Origin: Colwellia sp.
Lineage (GTDB): Bacteria > Pseudomonadota > Gammaproteobacteria > Enterobacterales > Alteromonadaceae
Reading direction: 5' to 3'
Length of the DNA: 64,000 nt
Assembly (NCBI RefSeq): GCF_013214175.1
Contig: NZ_JABSPA010000001.1
Location: forward strand, 1 to 64,000
Below are positions 20,046-29,660 of the stretch, in pieces. The translations under genes and the position numbers were made by a program. The notes beneath the pieces were generated by a model that was given only the letters and a program-made list of their open reading frames with translations, did not search any database and was not told the DNA's origin. Each line of letters starts with the position of its first letter. Position 1 is the stretch's first letter.

Positions 20046-21551
20046 TTAATAGTCGACTATTACGCCAGTCAAACTGGATAGATACTGCTTGGCTGCAGAC
20101 GTAAGTGAGTTTTTACCTATATTTAAGTAGGTTAGTTGTGTTTGTGCACTTAAGTCGATTGATGTTAGTTCATTCGAGGATAAAAATAAATCAGTCAGTT
20201 GCGTTTGTGTACTTAAGTCGATGGATGTTAGTTCATTCGAGGATAAAGATAAATCAGTCAGTTGCGTTTGTGCACTTAAGTCAATAGATGTTAGTTTATT
20301 AGCCACTAAATCCAAGTCAGTCAGTTGCGTTTGTGCACTTAAGTCGATGGATGTTAGTTCATTAACACCTAAATCCAAGTCAGTCAGTTGTGTTTGTGCA
20401 CTTAAGTCAATATCTGTTATTTCATTAAAACGTAAATCTAAGTAAGTCAGTTCTGTTTGTACACTCAAGTCGAGTAATTGTAGCTCATTCTCTGATAAAT
20501 TTAAGTAAGTTAGTTGCGTTTGCGTACTTAAGGTGATGGATGTTAGTCCATTGCTACCTGATTTTAAGTAAGTCAATTGTGTTTGTGCACTTAAATTAAT
20601 GTCTGTTAGTTTATTATGAGATAAAGATAAATCAGTCAGTTGCGTTTGTTCAATTAGGTTAATGGAGGTCAGTTGATTGCTAAATAAATCTAAATTCGTT
20701 AGTTTCGTTTGTGCACTTAAATCGATGTCTACTAGTTCATTGAAGCCCAAAGCTAAGTTCGTTAGTTGCTTTTGCGCACTTAAGTCAATGTATGTTAGTT
20801 CATTAAAAAGTAAATCTAAGTTAGTCAGTTGTGTTTGTGCACTTAAGTCTATTTGAGTTAGTTTATTCCAAGATAAATCTAGGTTTGTTAGTTGTGTTTG
20901 CGCATTTAAATCGATGGCTGTTAATTGGCTTGACGGTAAAGATAAGTCAGTCAGTCGAGTTTGTGCACTCAAGTCTATGTCTTTTAGACTATAGCCTGCT
21001 AGATATAAGTAAGTCAGGTTTACAAATGCCGACAATTCATCTGTTGTTTCAATATTAGCACCTCTCGTTGTGCAGGCTAATTCGGTAAACTCAGTAGCTA
21101 AGTGCCAGTTGTGCGCTAATGCATTATCAAAAACACATCGCTTAAACTCATCATCAGTAAAAACTATATCTTCAATGTCTCCTATCAGAAACTGCAGGCG
21201 AACAACTACTTCTTTCGTGGTTGATGCATTATTGTTATCGGTAACGGTAAGTTCAAAAGTAAGTTGTTGCTCTTCACTTACGTTAGGTGCGGTAAAATAT
21301 AATGTACTTGATGCTATTTCCAGTAGTTCAACGTTAAGTCCTGATGTTTGCTGCCATTGGTAATTGGTTATTTCGCCATCAGTGTCTACAGCTTCAGCGG
21401 CAATGGTGATGTCACTATATTCAGTAACAACATACTCACCCTTTAAGGTGATGCTAGGTGCTTTATTTGAGTCACTTCCACCACAGGCGGATAGGATGAG
21501 AGCTAAACATAATAATAGAAGTGGCTTAAAAGTGGAGATATGAAAATTCAA
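20046..21551 (-). CDS. lipoprotein with PKD-like domain and leucine-rich repeats
   Basis: 501 residues. A type II signal peptide (LLLLCLALILSACGG; lipid Cys near residue 23) is followed by a PKD/REJ-like beta domain (about 30-120, ..EAVDTDGEITNYQWQQTSG..). Then come 14 leucine-rich repeats of exactly 21 residues (pattern IDLSAQTQLTDLDLGVNELTS) from about residue 195 to 488. The start is TTG (21551), preceded by AAGGA; there is no better ATG. The repeats are nearly identical at DNA level (63-bp units), so copy number may vary. The role is probably surface binding; the ligand is unknown. It sits between ettA and a displaced ettA start. Confidence 0.85.
   Translation of the reverse strand: MNFHISTFKPLLLLCLALILSACGGSDSNKAPSITLKGEYVVTEYSDITIAAEAVDTDGEITNYQWQQTSGLNVELLEIASSTLYFTAPNVSEEQQLTFELTVTDNNNASTTKEVVVRLQFLIGDIEDIVFTDDEFKRCVFDNALAHNWHLATEFTELACTTRGANIETTDELSAFVNLTYLYLAGYSLKDIDLSAQTRLTDLSLPSSQLTAIDLNAQTQLTNLDLSWNKLTQIDLSAQTQLTNLDLLFNELTYIDLSAQKQLTNLALGFNELVDIDLSAQTKLTNLDLFSNQLTSINLIEQTQLTDLSLSHNKLTDINLSAQTQLTYLKSGSNGLTSITLSTQTQLTYLNLSENELQLLDLSVQTELTYLDLRFNEITDIDLSAQTQLTDLDLGVNELTSIDLSAQTQLTDLDLVANKLTSIDLSAQTQLTDLSLSSNELTSIDLSTQTQLTDLFLSSNELTSIDLSAQTQLTYLNIGKNSLTSAAKQYLSSLTGVIVDY
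20085..21000 (-). repeat. 63-bp tandem repeats encoding the LRR array
   Basis: Fourteen consecutive 63-bp units inside the lipoprotein gene, each encoding one 21-residue leucine-rich repeat. Units share the plus-strand core AGTTGCGTTTGTGCACTTAA with variable flanks. The last four to five units before the C-terminus are the most alike, suggesting recent unit duplication or conversion. Array limits are approximate. Confidence 0.85.
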
Positions 21552-21699
21552 TTATTTATCCTTCCTTGAATAATACTTTTACATTTTTAGTGAGCTTTAA
21601 GTACTGCTAAATGATATCAAAATAGTTAATTCATTGAAATTATTATTGAAGTTTAGCTATTAAATGGTGATAGTTAAGTGAACTGTTGAAGGCGTGTTC

Positions 21700-21868
21700 T
21701 CAGTCCAAGCGCGTGCGTTTTGGTGGGACTATTTTAGAAACGCGGTTCATCGACATGATGAATTTATCTGGTAACGGCTGAGCCATGTAGAAACCTTATT
21801 ATTTTGAAGGGATAATTATATTGTCGATATTTTAGGTTAAAGGGGCAATGCAAGCAAATGTGATTGAG
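21700..21868 (-). pseudogene. displaced ettA 5' end, copy 1 (25 codons plus leader)
   Basis: On the minus strand, ATG at 21786 opens a 28-codon frame whose first 25 codons encode MAQPLPDKFIMSMNRVSKIV then PPKRT, identical to the EttA N-terminus. It then ends RLD and TGA. Codons 8-14 differ silently from ettA at four sites; codons 16-25 are identical to ettA. The leader upstream (to 21868) does not match the present ettA leader closely but matches that of copy 2. It is a remnant left when DNA carrying the LRR lipoprotein gene entered at the start of ettA. Confidence 0.8.
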
Positions 21869-21988
21869 TTAGTTTTAAGCTTTGTTACAAGTAGGTTCTT
21901 GATAGATGCTAAAAAAGCTAATTTATAGGACCGTTTTCTTTCGAAAATAGACCTTGCTTCAATTAACTTTCTTGAACAGTAACAGTTC

Positions 21989-22669
21989 CTATTTTTTATT
22001 ACAGATAACTCGCACTTCAGGGACAAATTCGACATCAATGGTTTGTTTAACTTCTGAAGTGGCTATGTCTATACATAAGTATATTATTTGGTCGGAAGAA
22101 AAGTAATCTTCAAAGTTTACAGATATAGGCATTATTATATCTTCCGAAAGAGCGTTGTATCCCTCAAATTTTTTATAAAAAGTGTAAATGTCTAAATCAA
22201 TTTGAAATGTGTCATCCGCTGAAAATGTGAAGTTAGCTAGACCTTGTGCGGACATCTGTGCGGAGCAACTTTCAGCCACTTCCTCTTTCAAAATAAGCTT
22301 ACCATTCAGCCAGCAACTATAAGGAGGGGAATCTGTGACTGTCCCATCATTATCTTTTGCTATTACTCTTGGTTCACCATTTATATCTGGGATGATTTCA
22401 GTGCCTACTATTGTTGGTAGGTTATAAATGACCTCTGTAATATCTGATGGCCAAACGTTGTAGCCGTTATTCTCAAAGTAAATCCAGCTTAAGTAGCTAT
22501 CTGCGTTATCAGAGCCTTGAGAATATGCTGAAGATTTATATGACGAATCATAAAAAGCAATAACGATTTTGTAAGGTTCGACAGTTGGAGTTTCGATGTG
22601 CTCATCACCTGATGAATTACAACTTAAAAGTATCATTAATATTAGGGGGGGTAGGATTTTTTTTATCAT
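21989..22669 (-). CDS. putative lipoprotein, unknown function
   Basis: 226 residues from the ATG at 22669, chosen because AAAGGA is about 10 bases upstream; an ATG three codons earlier is too close to that site. It has a type II signal peptide (MIKKILPPLILMILLSCNSS; lipid Cys17). The mature part is acidic, with two further cysteine pairs (SPPYSCWLNG .. ESCSAQ; YLCIDIA .. VRVICNKK) and no family I recognise. It is the single gene between the two displaced ettA starts, so it looks like accessory cargo. Confidence 0.65.
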   Translation of the reverse strand: MIKKILPPLILMILLSCNSSGDEHIETPTVEPYKIVIAFYDSSYKSSAYSQGSDNADSYLSWIYFENNGYNVWPSDITEVIYNLPTIVGTEIIPDINGEPRVIAKDNDGTVTDSPPYSCWLNGKLILKEEVAESCSAQMSAQGLANFTFSADDTFQIDLDIYTFYKKFEGYNALSEDIIMPISVNFEDYFSSDQIIYLCIDIATSEVKQTIDVEFVPEVRVICNKK

Positions 22670-22772
22670 TATAAGCATGTCCTTTGCTAGGATATTTCAA
22701 TATTATTTTTGATCATGTAATAAAATTAATTGATGGTCTTTAATAAATTATCAATCAGTTTTGGTATGAAAC

Positions 22773-22939
22773 TCAGTCTAACAGCGTGCGTTTCGGTGCA
22801 ACAATCTTCGAAACGCGGTTCATCGACATGATGAATTTATCTGGTAACGGCTGAGCCATTTAAGTGCCTTATTATTTTTAGGGAAGTTAATTTGTCGATA
22901 TTTTAGGTTAAAGGGGGATGGCAAGCAAATGTGATTGAG
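22773..22939 (-). pseudogene. displaced ettA 5' end, copy 2 (25 codons plus leader)
   Basis: ATG at 22859 opens a 28-codon frame with the EttA N-terminus (one change, Pro21 to Ala), ending LLD and TGA. The first 17 codons are identical to copy 1. Codons 17-25 differ from ettA and copy 1 almost only at silent positions (TCG AAG ATT GTT), which implies that this piece evolved inside a working ettA gene, perhaps in another lineage. The leader CGATATTTTAGGTTAAAGGG and CAAGCAAATGTGATTGAG is shared with copy 1. Confidence 0.8.
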
Positions 22940-23182
22940 AGGGTTTTTGTTTTAGATGCAAGTCGAAGCAGGAGAGTTACTTTTAGGTGTAACACATATA
23001 GATACTTTGTGATGGGCTTGGCGCAAAGTAGCTACTTAATTTAAGCTGACATTTTGCGTTGCCAAAGCTATGTTAGAGATAAAGTTTTTTATCTTTTTTT
23101 TACATCGAATGCTTATTGATGTTTGAGAGGTTCAGTTCGTCTAAAATCTCAGCACTGTATTCGATATGAGATAACATTTTAA
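22940..23182. other. intergenic region without recognised gene
   Basis: AT-rich sequence between the outer displaced ettA start and a small exported-protein gene. I see no repeat, RNA gene or terminator in it. Confidence 0.4.
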
Positions 23183-23371
23183 TTATGGTCTCTGCACCAA
23201 TAATACAGGCCCTTTAATCTCGGTAATTTTATCATCAACTTCAATGGTATGCAGTTCATGATTAACGTGGCCTGTGGCGATGGCGAGAGCTGACAAACTA
23301 AGTAACATACCACTTACCGAAAGTAATAACGCTAGAGCCATTTTGCTAAAAGGTGCTTTAGTCAATTTCAT
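23183..23371 (-). CDS. small exported protein, unknown
   Basis: 62 residues from the ATG at 23371, which has AAGGA at an ideal distance; the frame stays open further upstream but without such a site. The N-terminus has a long hydrophobic segment (MALALLLSVSGMLLSLSALA) that could be a signal peptide or a membrane anchor. A short polar tail follows (HVNHELHTIEVDDKITEIKG then PVLLVQRP). I do not recognise it. Confidence 0.55.
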   Translation of the reverse strand: MKLTKAPFSKMALALLLSVSGMLLSLSALAIATGHVNHELHTIEVDDKITEIKGPVLLVQRP

Positions 23372-23905
23372 AATAATTCCTTCACTGTTGTTTGCCAATT
23401 CATGAGTTAAATATTCATTAACCCTATCCTGCGTTATGTAACGCCACTTCTGCGCCACTATTTTTTCATATAAATAACAACTACTTAGGAAGTGAGGTGT
23501 TAGTGAAGTCGTAACTAAATCCCAATATTAGGATTGCAATGTACTGATATTGGGAATATTAAAACTAGCTTATATTATTCATTAATGATTTCTTGGTATT
23601 CCAGTTATTTTATTTATATCGGCTTGAAAAATATAATATAGCTGAGATTAATTTATTTTATTTAAAATAGGTAAGAACTCAATGTTTTATTTGTGAGCTT
23701 TATTTTAAAAAAACATGTCATGTACTTACTGTCAGATAGGCACCTGTTCAATTACAGTTCTTAACGTCAAGTTTACGATTCTCAACAGTTGTTTTACTTA
23801 GTCTAGATAGAATGACTTTCAATACCAGCACTTAGTTGATTGTAACTGTACATTTCTCAGCTCAGCTCTATTTGGCTATAAATCACAAATAATCTTAAGA
23901 ATAAA
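23372..23905. other. AT-rich intergenic region
   Basis: About 530 bp between divergent genes, strongly AT-rich (about 23580-23720). It presumably holds the promoters of both small genes, but no clear boxes, hairpins or repeats are visible. Confidence 0.4.
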
Positions 23906-24499
23906 ATGAAAACGAACATAGCTTTTATCATCACTATTTTGTCGTTAACAGGCTGTGGCTCAATTGGTGCCTACACCGAAAGTCACGCTGATACACAAGT
24001 GGAATTTTCTGAATACAGTGCTAATACCGATCACTATCTTAACCAGCAAGCGAGCTTAAAAGTGGCTCAAACAGGTTTGGTTTCAGGCAGCACCTTATTG
24101 TATGCCGCGCAGGGTGATAGTTCAGTGTTTAATACGGGGCAGCTGAGCTCTACGGTGGTTTATCCTTTATGGATAAATGAGTCTGAAGTCGATGAAGTTG
24201 AGTTTGCCATTAATAAATACCGTCATTGGCAAGCGCAACTTATGCCTGAAAATTACTTAACCATTGAGCCGGTAAATGAGTATGTTTCAGAGTGGATGAA
24301 TGGCGTTACTTTTAAGTTTGGTTTATTTAACTCGAAGCAAGGAAAGCCATTTTTAAGTGTCTGCTATGAATTTAGTGAAGCCGGCACATGTACTTTTACT
24401 TATATGATTGATGAACAAAGCGTTGAACTTTTATCCAATGATTTGCATAAGTTTAAGCAGCATTCATTTGAGCAGCACTTATTTGAGCCAGTAAGCTGA
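23906..24499 (+). CDS. putative lipoprotein, unknown function
   Basis: 197 residues with a type II signal peptide (IAFIITILSLTGCGS; lipid Cys17). The mature region is hydrophilic with a few aromatic beta-like stretches (VYPLWINESEVDEVEFAINK; FKFGLFNSKQGKPFLSVCYE) and two later cysteines that could form a disulfide. No family is recognised. It is convergent with the DUF481 gene. Confidence 0.65.
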   Translation: MKTNIAFIITILSLTGCGSIGAYTESHADTQVEFSEYSANTDHYLNQQASLKVAQTGLVSGSTLLYAAQGDSSVFNTGQLSSTVVYPLWINESEVDEVEFAINKYRHWQAQLMPENYLTIEPVNEYVSEWMNGVTFKFGLFNSKQGKPFLSVCYEFSEAGTCTFTYMIDEQSVELLSNDLHKFKQHSFEQHLFEPVS

Positions 24500-24545
24500 A
24501 GCTGCTTTGTCACTAACGCCTTAGCAGCTTGCTTATAAATCAGAA

Positions 24546-25430
24546 CTAAAAACTATAAATAAGTACCACAGATGTTTCAGTATTTAAATTTTCTTTATCA
24601 TCATCTACCTTGGAATTGTAATCGATGACAAAGTTGACCTTAAGCTGTAGTGAATCAATCAATTTACTGGTAATTGAACTTTCGGCTTTGTAAATGCTGT
24701 TTTGTCCTACTTCGATGGCATGTTTAACTGTAAAGGATTGTTTAAATTCAATGTGCTCATTTATATGCCTTATATAAAGTGCTTGTGCCTGTAAAATTAG
24801 TGTGTCTTCCGTTTTACTTGTCAGGCCTGCTGTCATTTCTTCTGTGGTAACTTGGGTTACATCCCTTTTAAAACCAGGACCAATATCGGCATCAAAACTT
24901 GCAGTTTTATTTTCAAACCAGCGACGTCCCCAACCAGTCGATACAGAAGCTTGCGAGTCAAAACCAGAAAAACGGTTTTCTTCATAAAATACACTACCAT
25001 AGATGTAGTTTTGGTTAGTTGCATCAAGCGTGTAGTTAGTTTGTGAAGAAATACTCCACTTTTGATCTGTTGTTTCTAATTCTTTGCGAAGTTCATCGTC
25101 GCTAATTTGTGTTTCAGTTTCTGTTTTTTTTACCAGTAAATCAAAAACAAAGAAACTGCGCCACAAACCCCTTTCAAAACGTAGATCTAAGCCCGTTTTA
25201 ATATCGGCACTGCGGGTATTACCCGTTAAATAGAGGAAACCAAGTTGGGCCGAGGCGGTAAATAACGTGCCCGACGAGGGCTGTTGTGACTCATCTGCTT
25301 TTTCAAGACTAAACAGTATGTCTGAGGCATCAGCTGAGCTGGACTCTGTTGTTTGCTCTTGAGCGTGAGATCGTATGGGTAAGGCACAATAAAGGACGAA
25401 AATGGGGAGGAGAATAAAGCGATTAAACAT
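24546..25430 (-). CDS. DUF481 outer-membrane beta-barrel protein
   Basis: 294 residues with a cleavable signal peptide (ILLPIFVLYCALPIRSHA). It then matches the DUF481/YdiY pattern: LGFLYLTGNTRSADIKTGLD, WSISSQTNYTLDATNQNYIYG, FDADIGPGFKRDVTQ, and amphipathic strands ending VVLIYSF with a terminal Phe, typical of an outer-membrane barrel. Such proteins are salt- or envelope-stress induced in some species; the function is unsettled. Confidence 0.88.
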   Translation of the reverse strand: MFNRFILLPIFVLYCALPIRSHAQEQTTESSSADASDILFSLEKADESQQPSSGTLFTASAQLGFLYLTGNTRSADIKTGLDLRFERGLWRSFFVFDLLVKKTETETQISDDELRKELETTDQKWSISSQTNYTLDATNQNYIYGSVFYEENRFSGFDSQASVSTGWGRRWFENKTASFDADIGPGFKRDVTQVTTEEMTAGLTSKTEDTLILQAQALYIRHINEHIEFKQSFTVKHAIEVGQNSIYKAESSITSKLIDSLQLKVNFVIDYNSKVDDDKENLNTETSVVLIYSF

Positions 25431-25509
25431 CTTGAACTAATTACTTACTAAAAGTGGAGCGTTGATATATTAAATGATTATACCTAAGTCGCTTATTTAT
25501 TTCGAGCAT

Positions 25510-25536
25510 AAAAAAAGGGCCGAGGCCCTTTTTATG
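25510..25536 (-). terminator. terminator after fba
   Basis: AAAAAGGGCC / GGCCCTTTTT stem with a two-base loop and T-run on the minus strand, 22 bp after the aldolase stop codon. Confidence 0.9.
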
Positions 25537-25558
25537 TAACTAGTTTGTATCAGTAAGG

Positions 25559-26623
25559 TTACTTAATGATAGCTTTTAACTCGCCGCGTTGGTAACGGTC
25601 GAACATGCCATCAAGACTTATTGGCTTGATTTTACTAGCATTACCGGCAGTGTTAAATGCTTCATAACGCGCTTTACAAATGTCATACATAGCATTAGTT
25701 GATACTTGTAAAAATTTACGAGGATCAAATTCACTTGGATTCTGTGCTAAAAATCGACGAACAGCACCAGTAGAAGCAAGGCGTAAATCAGTATCTATAT
25801 TGATTTTACGTACACCATGTTTAATGCCTTGTTGAATTTGCGCAACAGGTACACCATAAGTCTCAGGTATTTTTCCGCCAAATTCGTTAATAACAGCCAA
25901 CCATTCTTGTGGAACTGATGAAGAGCCGTGCATTACTAAGTGAGTATGTGGTATACGTTGGTGAATTGCTTTAATGCGGTCAATCGCTAAAATATCGTCT
26001 GTAGGTGGACGAGTAAATTTATAAGCACCATGAGAAGTACCACAAGCAATTGCCAGCGCATCTACTTGAGTTTTGTTGACAAAGTCAGCAGCTTCTTCAG
26101 GGTCAGTTAACATTTGTTCTTTTGTTAAAATACCTTCTGCACCAACGCCGTCTTCTTCACCAGCCATGCCAGTTTCAAGAGAGCCTAAGCAACCTAATTC
26201 ACCTTCAACAGAAACACCACAAGCGTGTGCCATTTCAACAGTGCGACGAGTTACTTCAACATTGTACTCATAACTACTTGGTGTTTTACCGTCATCCATT
26301 AATGAGCCATCCATCATTACTGATGAAAAACCTAGTTGGATAGAGCGTTGACAAATAGTAGGAGAAGTACCGTGATCTTGGTGCATAACTACTGGGATAT
26401 TTGGAAACTCTTCAATAGCCGCTAAAATTAAGTGGCGTAAAAAAGGTGCGCCAGCGTATTTTCTTGCACCAGCAGATGCTTGCATGATAACAGGGCTATC
26501 AGTATCACTAGCGGCAAGCATGATTGCACGTACTTGCTCTAAATTATTGACGTTAAATGCTGGAATACCGTATTCAAATTCTGCCGCATGATCGAGCATT
26601 TGGCGCATTGAAATTAAAGCCAT
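25559..26623 (-). CDS. fba: class II fructose-1,6-bisphosphate aldolase
   Basis: Zinc-dependent aldolase interconverting fructose-1,6-bisphosphate with DHAP and glyceraldehyde-3-phosphate. 354 residues, the length of the Calvin-type class II subgroup. Motifs are [36 protein letters not shown] (catalytic Asp and zinc His), [11 protein letters not shown] and [11 protein letters not shown]. It closes the pgk/epd gluconeogenic cluster; a terminator separates it from pgk, so it may have its own promoter in 26624-26990. Confidence 0.96.
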   Translation of the reverse strand: MALISMRQMLDHAAEFEYGIPAFNVNNLEQVRAIMLAASDTDSPVIMQASAGARKYAGAPFLRHLILAAIEEFPNIPVVMHQDHGTSPTICQRSIQLGFSSVMMDGSLMDDGKTPSSYEYNVEVTRRTVEMAHACGVSVEGELGCLGSLETGMAGEEDGVGAEGILTKEQMLTDPEEAADFVNKTQVDALAIACGTSHGAYKFTRPPTDDILAIDRIKAIHQRIPHTHLVMHGSSSVPQEWLAVINEFGGKIPETYGVPVAQIQQGIKHGVRKINIDTDLRLASTGAVRRFLAQNPSEFDPRKFLQVSTNAMYDICKARYEAFNTAGNASKIKPISLDGMFDRYQRGELKAIIK

Positions 26624-26990
26624 TTACTTACTCCTAGATAAGTTTTGTTGCTAAGGTTGAAAGTTTTTATTTTGATAACGGAATTATAGCAAATAGACCG
26701 CTTATCTTACAGAATAAATTTGTTTAAGTTGTCTTTTTAGCGGTAATGGTTATTAAAGCTGTATTTTGTTCGAATATTACAAGATTTATTTGTAACCAAG
26801 GCTGTTTTAGTACAATTTTATATTTTGTGATGGTAAGTTTACTACACTATTATAGCAAGAAGTTTCGTTATAGTTTCGGTTTATTCTGATTTGATTTCGT
26901 TTTGAGGGCCATTTGCTCAAATAACTTTCGTTTATCTTGTTATTTGCGTTGGTTTTACTTTTTGTTATTGGGCTAGAACGTACATTGAAC

Positions 26991-27027
26991 ATAAAAAAAC
27001 GAGCAGCTTAAATAAGGTGCTCGTTTA
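26991..27027 (-). terminator. terminator downstream of pgk
   Basis: On the minus strand AAACGAGCA pairs with TGCTCGTTT around a 12-base loop, followed by a run of seven T residues. Confidence 0.85.
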
Positions 27028-27075
27028 TATTTCTACAGCTTGCTAAGAGTTAACGGTGATAGAGTAACTTTTAAT

Positions 27076-27144
27076 AAGTAGCTATGTGTAACTTACTTTT
27101 AGAAGTAACTATGCTTAAGTAATTATGCATAAGCAACTATGAGT
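27076..27144. repeat. 14-bp degenerate tandem repeats
   Basis: Units AAGTAGCTATGTGT, AAGTAACTATGCTT, AAGTAATTATGCAT and AAGCAACTATGAGT occur at 27076, 27103, 27117 and 27131; the last three abut. They lie in the 3' untranslated region of pgk. Confidence 0.55.
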
Positions 27145-27155
27145 AATAAAAAATA

Positions 27156-28334
27156 CTATGCTTTAGCGCGTTGCTCTAGTATTTCTACCGCGGGTAATTT
27201 CTTACCTTCTAGGAACTCTAAGAAAGCACCACCACCGGTAGAGATATAAGAGATTTTATCGGCAATACCATATTTATCAACAGCAGCTAAGGTATCACCA
27301 CCACCTGCAATTGAGAACGCTGAGCTATCGGCAATTGCTTGGGCAATCACTTTAGTGCCTTCACCGAACTGATCAAATTCAAATACGCCAACAGGTCCAT
27401 TCCAAACTATAGTACCCGCGTTAGCAATAATTTCAGTTAATGCTTTTGCTGTCTCAGGACCTATATCAAATATCATTTCATCAGCAGTGACTTCATTAAC
27501 TGGTTTTAATGTCGCTGATGCCGTAGGAGAAAATTCAGTGGCAACAACTACATCAGTAGGCACAGGAATACTACCATTATTGACTTGCGCTTCTTTTGTT
27601 AAACGTGTTGCTTCTGCAACCAAATCGACTTCATATAATGACTTGCCGACATTATGGCCTTCAGCGGCAATAAAAGTATTGGCGATGCCACCACCGACGA
27701 TAAGCTGATCAACAATGCCAGCTAAAGAGTCAAGTACAGTCAATTTAGTGGATACTTTAGAACCACCAACAATAGCAACAAATGGACGAGCTGGATTGTC
27801 TAAAGCTTTACCTAAAGCCTCTAATTCACCAGTAAGTAATGGGCCAGCACAAGCTGTATCAGCAAATTTTGCTACGCCGTGAGTACTTGCATGGGCGCGA
27901 TGAGCGGTGCCAAAAGCATCCATAACAAATACATCACATAATGCCGCTAATTTCTTAGCTAGGGCATCATCATTTTTCTTTTCGCCAACATTAAAGCGGA
28001 TGTTTTCAAATACCACTAACTCACCAACAGAAACTTCAACACCGTCTAGGTAGTCAGTGACTAAACGTACTGGGTAATTTAACGCGGCACTTAAATAATC
28101 AGTAACAGGCTTTAATGAAAATTTGTCTTCAGGCTCACCTTCAGTAGGACGACCTAAATGTGACATTACCATCACTTTTGCACCTGACTCTAAAGCAAGC
28201 TTTAATGTCGGTAGTGCCGCACGTAAACGGGCATCTGAAGTGATTTTACCATCGGTTACCGGTACATTTAAGTCTTCACGAATTAACACGCGCTGATTAG
28301 CTAATGTTAGATCAGCCATTTTGATAATAGACAT
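27156..28334 (-). CDS. pgk: phosphoglycerate kinase
   Basis: Cytoplasmic glycolytic kinase (1,3-bisphosphoglycerate + ADP to 3-phosphoglycerate + ATP). 392 residues (E. coli 387). Motifs include [58 protein letters not shown] and GGGDTLAAV near the C-terminus. It lies downstream of epd in the order epd-pgk-fba found in E. coli. Confidence 0.98.
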   Translation of the reverse strand: MSIIKMADLTLANQRVLIREDLNVPVTDGKITSDARLRAALPTLKLALESGAKVMVMSHLGRPTEGEPEDKFSLKPVTDYLSAALNYPVRLVTDYLDGVEVSVGELVVFENIRFNVGEKKNDDALAKKLAALCDVFVMDAFGTAHRAHASTHGVAKFADTACAGPLLTGELEALGKALDNPARPFVAIVGGSKVSTKLTVLDSLAGIVDQLIVGGGIANTFIAAEGHNVGKSLYEVDLVAEATRLTKEAQVNNGSIPVPTDVVVATEFSPTASATLKPVNEVTADEMIFDIGPETAKALTEIIANAGTIVWNGPVGVFEFDQFGEGTKVIAQAIADSSAFSIAGGGDTLAAVDKYGIADKISYISTGGGAFLEFLEGKKLPAVEILEQRAKA

Positions 28335-28463
28335 AGTGTCTCCTATTTTTACTGTCTGTAAATGATATTCAATATCTTGAAAAATATTGTCTTATTAATA
28401 TTGTTTACTAATGATTTTTAAAAAAGTCACCTTTTATTTAAGGCACTTTTCTTTAATAATTTG

Positions 28464-29483
28464 TTAATTTCGCGCTTGGTACATTGCCATCGCAGTATCT
28501 AACATACGATTAGCAAAGCCCCATTCGTTGTCACACCAAATAAGCATTTTAACTAAGCGCTTGTGGCTAACACGGGTTTGATTACCATCAACAATGCAAG
28601 AGTGTGGGTCATGGTTAAAATCGACCGACACCAAAGGCTCTTCGGTATAAGCTAAAATGCCTGATAAATCTTGTTCCTTGCTAGCGGATATTATTGCTTG
28701 GTTGATGTCGTCAATGCTGACATCATTATTTACTGTAATACTTAAGTCCATGGCGGTAACATTGAGTGTTGGTACCCGTACGGCAATGGCCTCAAAGCGA
28801 CCTTTAAATTTTGGCAATATTCGTTCAATACCCGCAGCCAGTTTAGTATCTACCGGTATGATTGATTGACTAGCCGCACGAGAGCGACGTAAGTCTTTAT
28901 GGTAAGCATCAATAACTTGTTGATCATGCATTGATGAATGAATAGTAGTAATGGTGCCACTTTCTACGCCAAAGGCTTCATCAATGACCTTAATCACTGG
29001 CACTATGCAGTTAGTAGTACAAGAGCCATTTGAGACAATACGATCATCTGAACTTAAGGTTTTATGATTAATACCATAGATGATGGTGGCGTCAATGTCT
29101 TGGCTACCAGGATGCGAGAATAAAACTTTTTTAGCGCCGCGGTTAATATGATTTAAACCGTCAGCTTGACTGCCATACTTACCGGTACAATCAAATACAA
29201 TATCAATATCTTGTTGCTGCCAAGGTAGGCTATTTAAGCTACTGATATGGGTTAAGGTGACTTCATCGCCATCAATAACCAATTGATTATCGTTTTGGCT
29301 TACATCGAAAGGAAATCGGCCATGGGTACTATCGTATTTTAATAGGTGAGCTATGCCGGAAGAAGGAGCTAATTCATTAATCGAAACAAGGGTGAATTGG
29401 TCTGTTTTGCCATTTTCATAAAGTGCTCTTACTACACTGCGCCCGATACGGCCAAAGCCATTAATGGCAATTCTTATTGTCAT
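28464..29483 (-). CDS. epd: erythrose-4-phosphate dehydrogenase
   Basis: GAPDH-fold NAD enzyme, 339 residues. It has NGFGRIGR (8-15), catalytic Cys155 in SNGSCTTNC and His182 in [15 protein letters not shown]. The [10 protein letters not shown] segment and position before pgk mark it as Epd (start of pyridoxal phosphate synthesis from erythrose-4-phosphate) rather than glycolytic GapA; some family members also use glyceraldehyde-3-phosphate. Spacing to pgk is 129 bp. Confidence 0.93.
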   Translation of the reverse strand: MTIRIAINGFGRIGRSVVRALYENGKTDQFTLVSINELAPSSGIAHLLKYDSTHGRFPFDVSQNDNQLVIDGDEVTLTHISSLNSLPWQQQDIDIVFDCTGKYGSQADGLNHINRGAKKVLFSHPGSQDIDATIIYGINHKTLSSDDRIVSNGSCTTNCIVPVIKVIDEAFGVESGTITTIHSSMHDQQVIDAYHKDLRRSRAASQSIIPVDTKLAAGIERILPKFKGRFEAIAVRVPTLNVTAMDLSITVNNDVSIDDINQAIISASKEQDLSGILAYTEEPLVSVDFNHDPHSCIVDGNQTRVSHKRLVKMLIWCDNEWGFANRMLDTAMAMYQARN

Positions 29484-29602
29484 AATACTACTATATTTTT
29501 ACTGATGATTTTATACGATAACCTAAACGGTAACTTAGTGGTAATGAAACGCTAGTTTATGTGGTAACTGTTTAGAGGTAATAAATATAAGTACTGGTAT
29601 AA

Positions 29603-29641
29603 GTGCAGCCATAAGTATTATTGAATACTTATGGCTGTTTT
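29603..29641. other. intergenic hairpin between tkt and epd
   Basis: A stem CAGCCATAAGTATT / AATACTTATGGCTG with a short loop. The T-run lies on the plus-strand side, so on the coding (minus) strand it is a hairpin without a U-tract. It may be an mRNA stabiliser or processing site rather than a terminator. Confidence 0.55.
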
Positions 29642-29660
29642 ATTTACTTACATTAGCTAG

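Larger units (their letters stand above)
26624..27155. other. intergenic region between pgk and fba
   Basis: Contains the pgk-side terminator (26991-27027) and a set of 14-bp degenerate repeats (27076-27144). The remaining AT-rich 370 bp next to fba probably carries the fba promoter, though no box stands out. Confidence 0.5.

Noticed and set aside
20105..20960. Regular repeats that could suggest a CRISPR array or plus-strand genes
   Set aside because: Units are contiguous 63-bp coding repeats of the LRR lipoprotein on the minus strand; there are no unique spacers, and plus-strand frames are shadows of the repeat.
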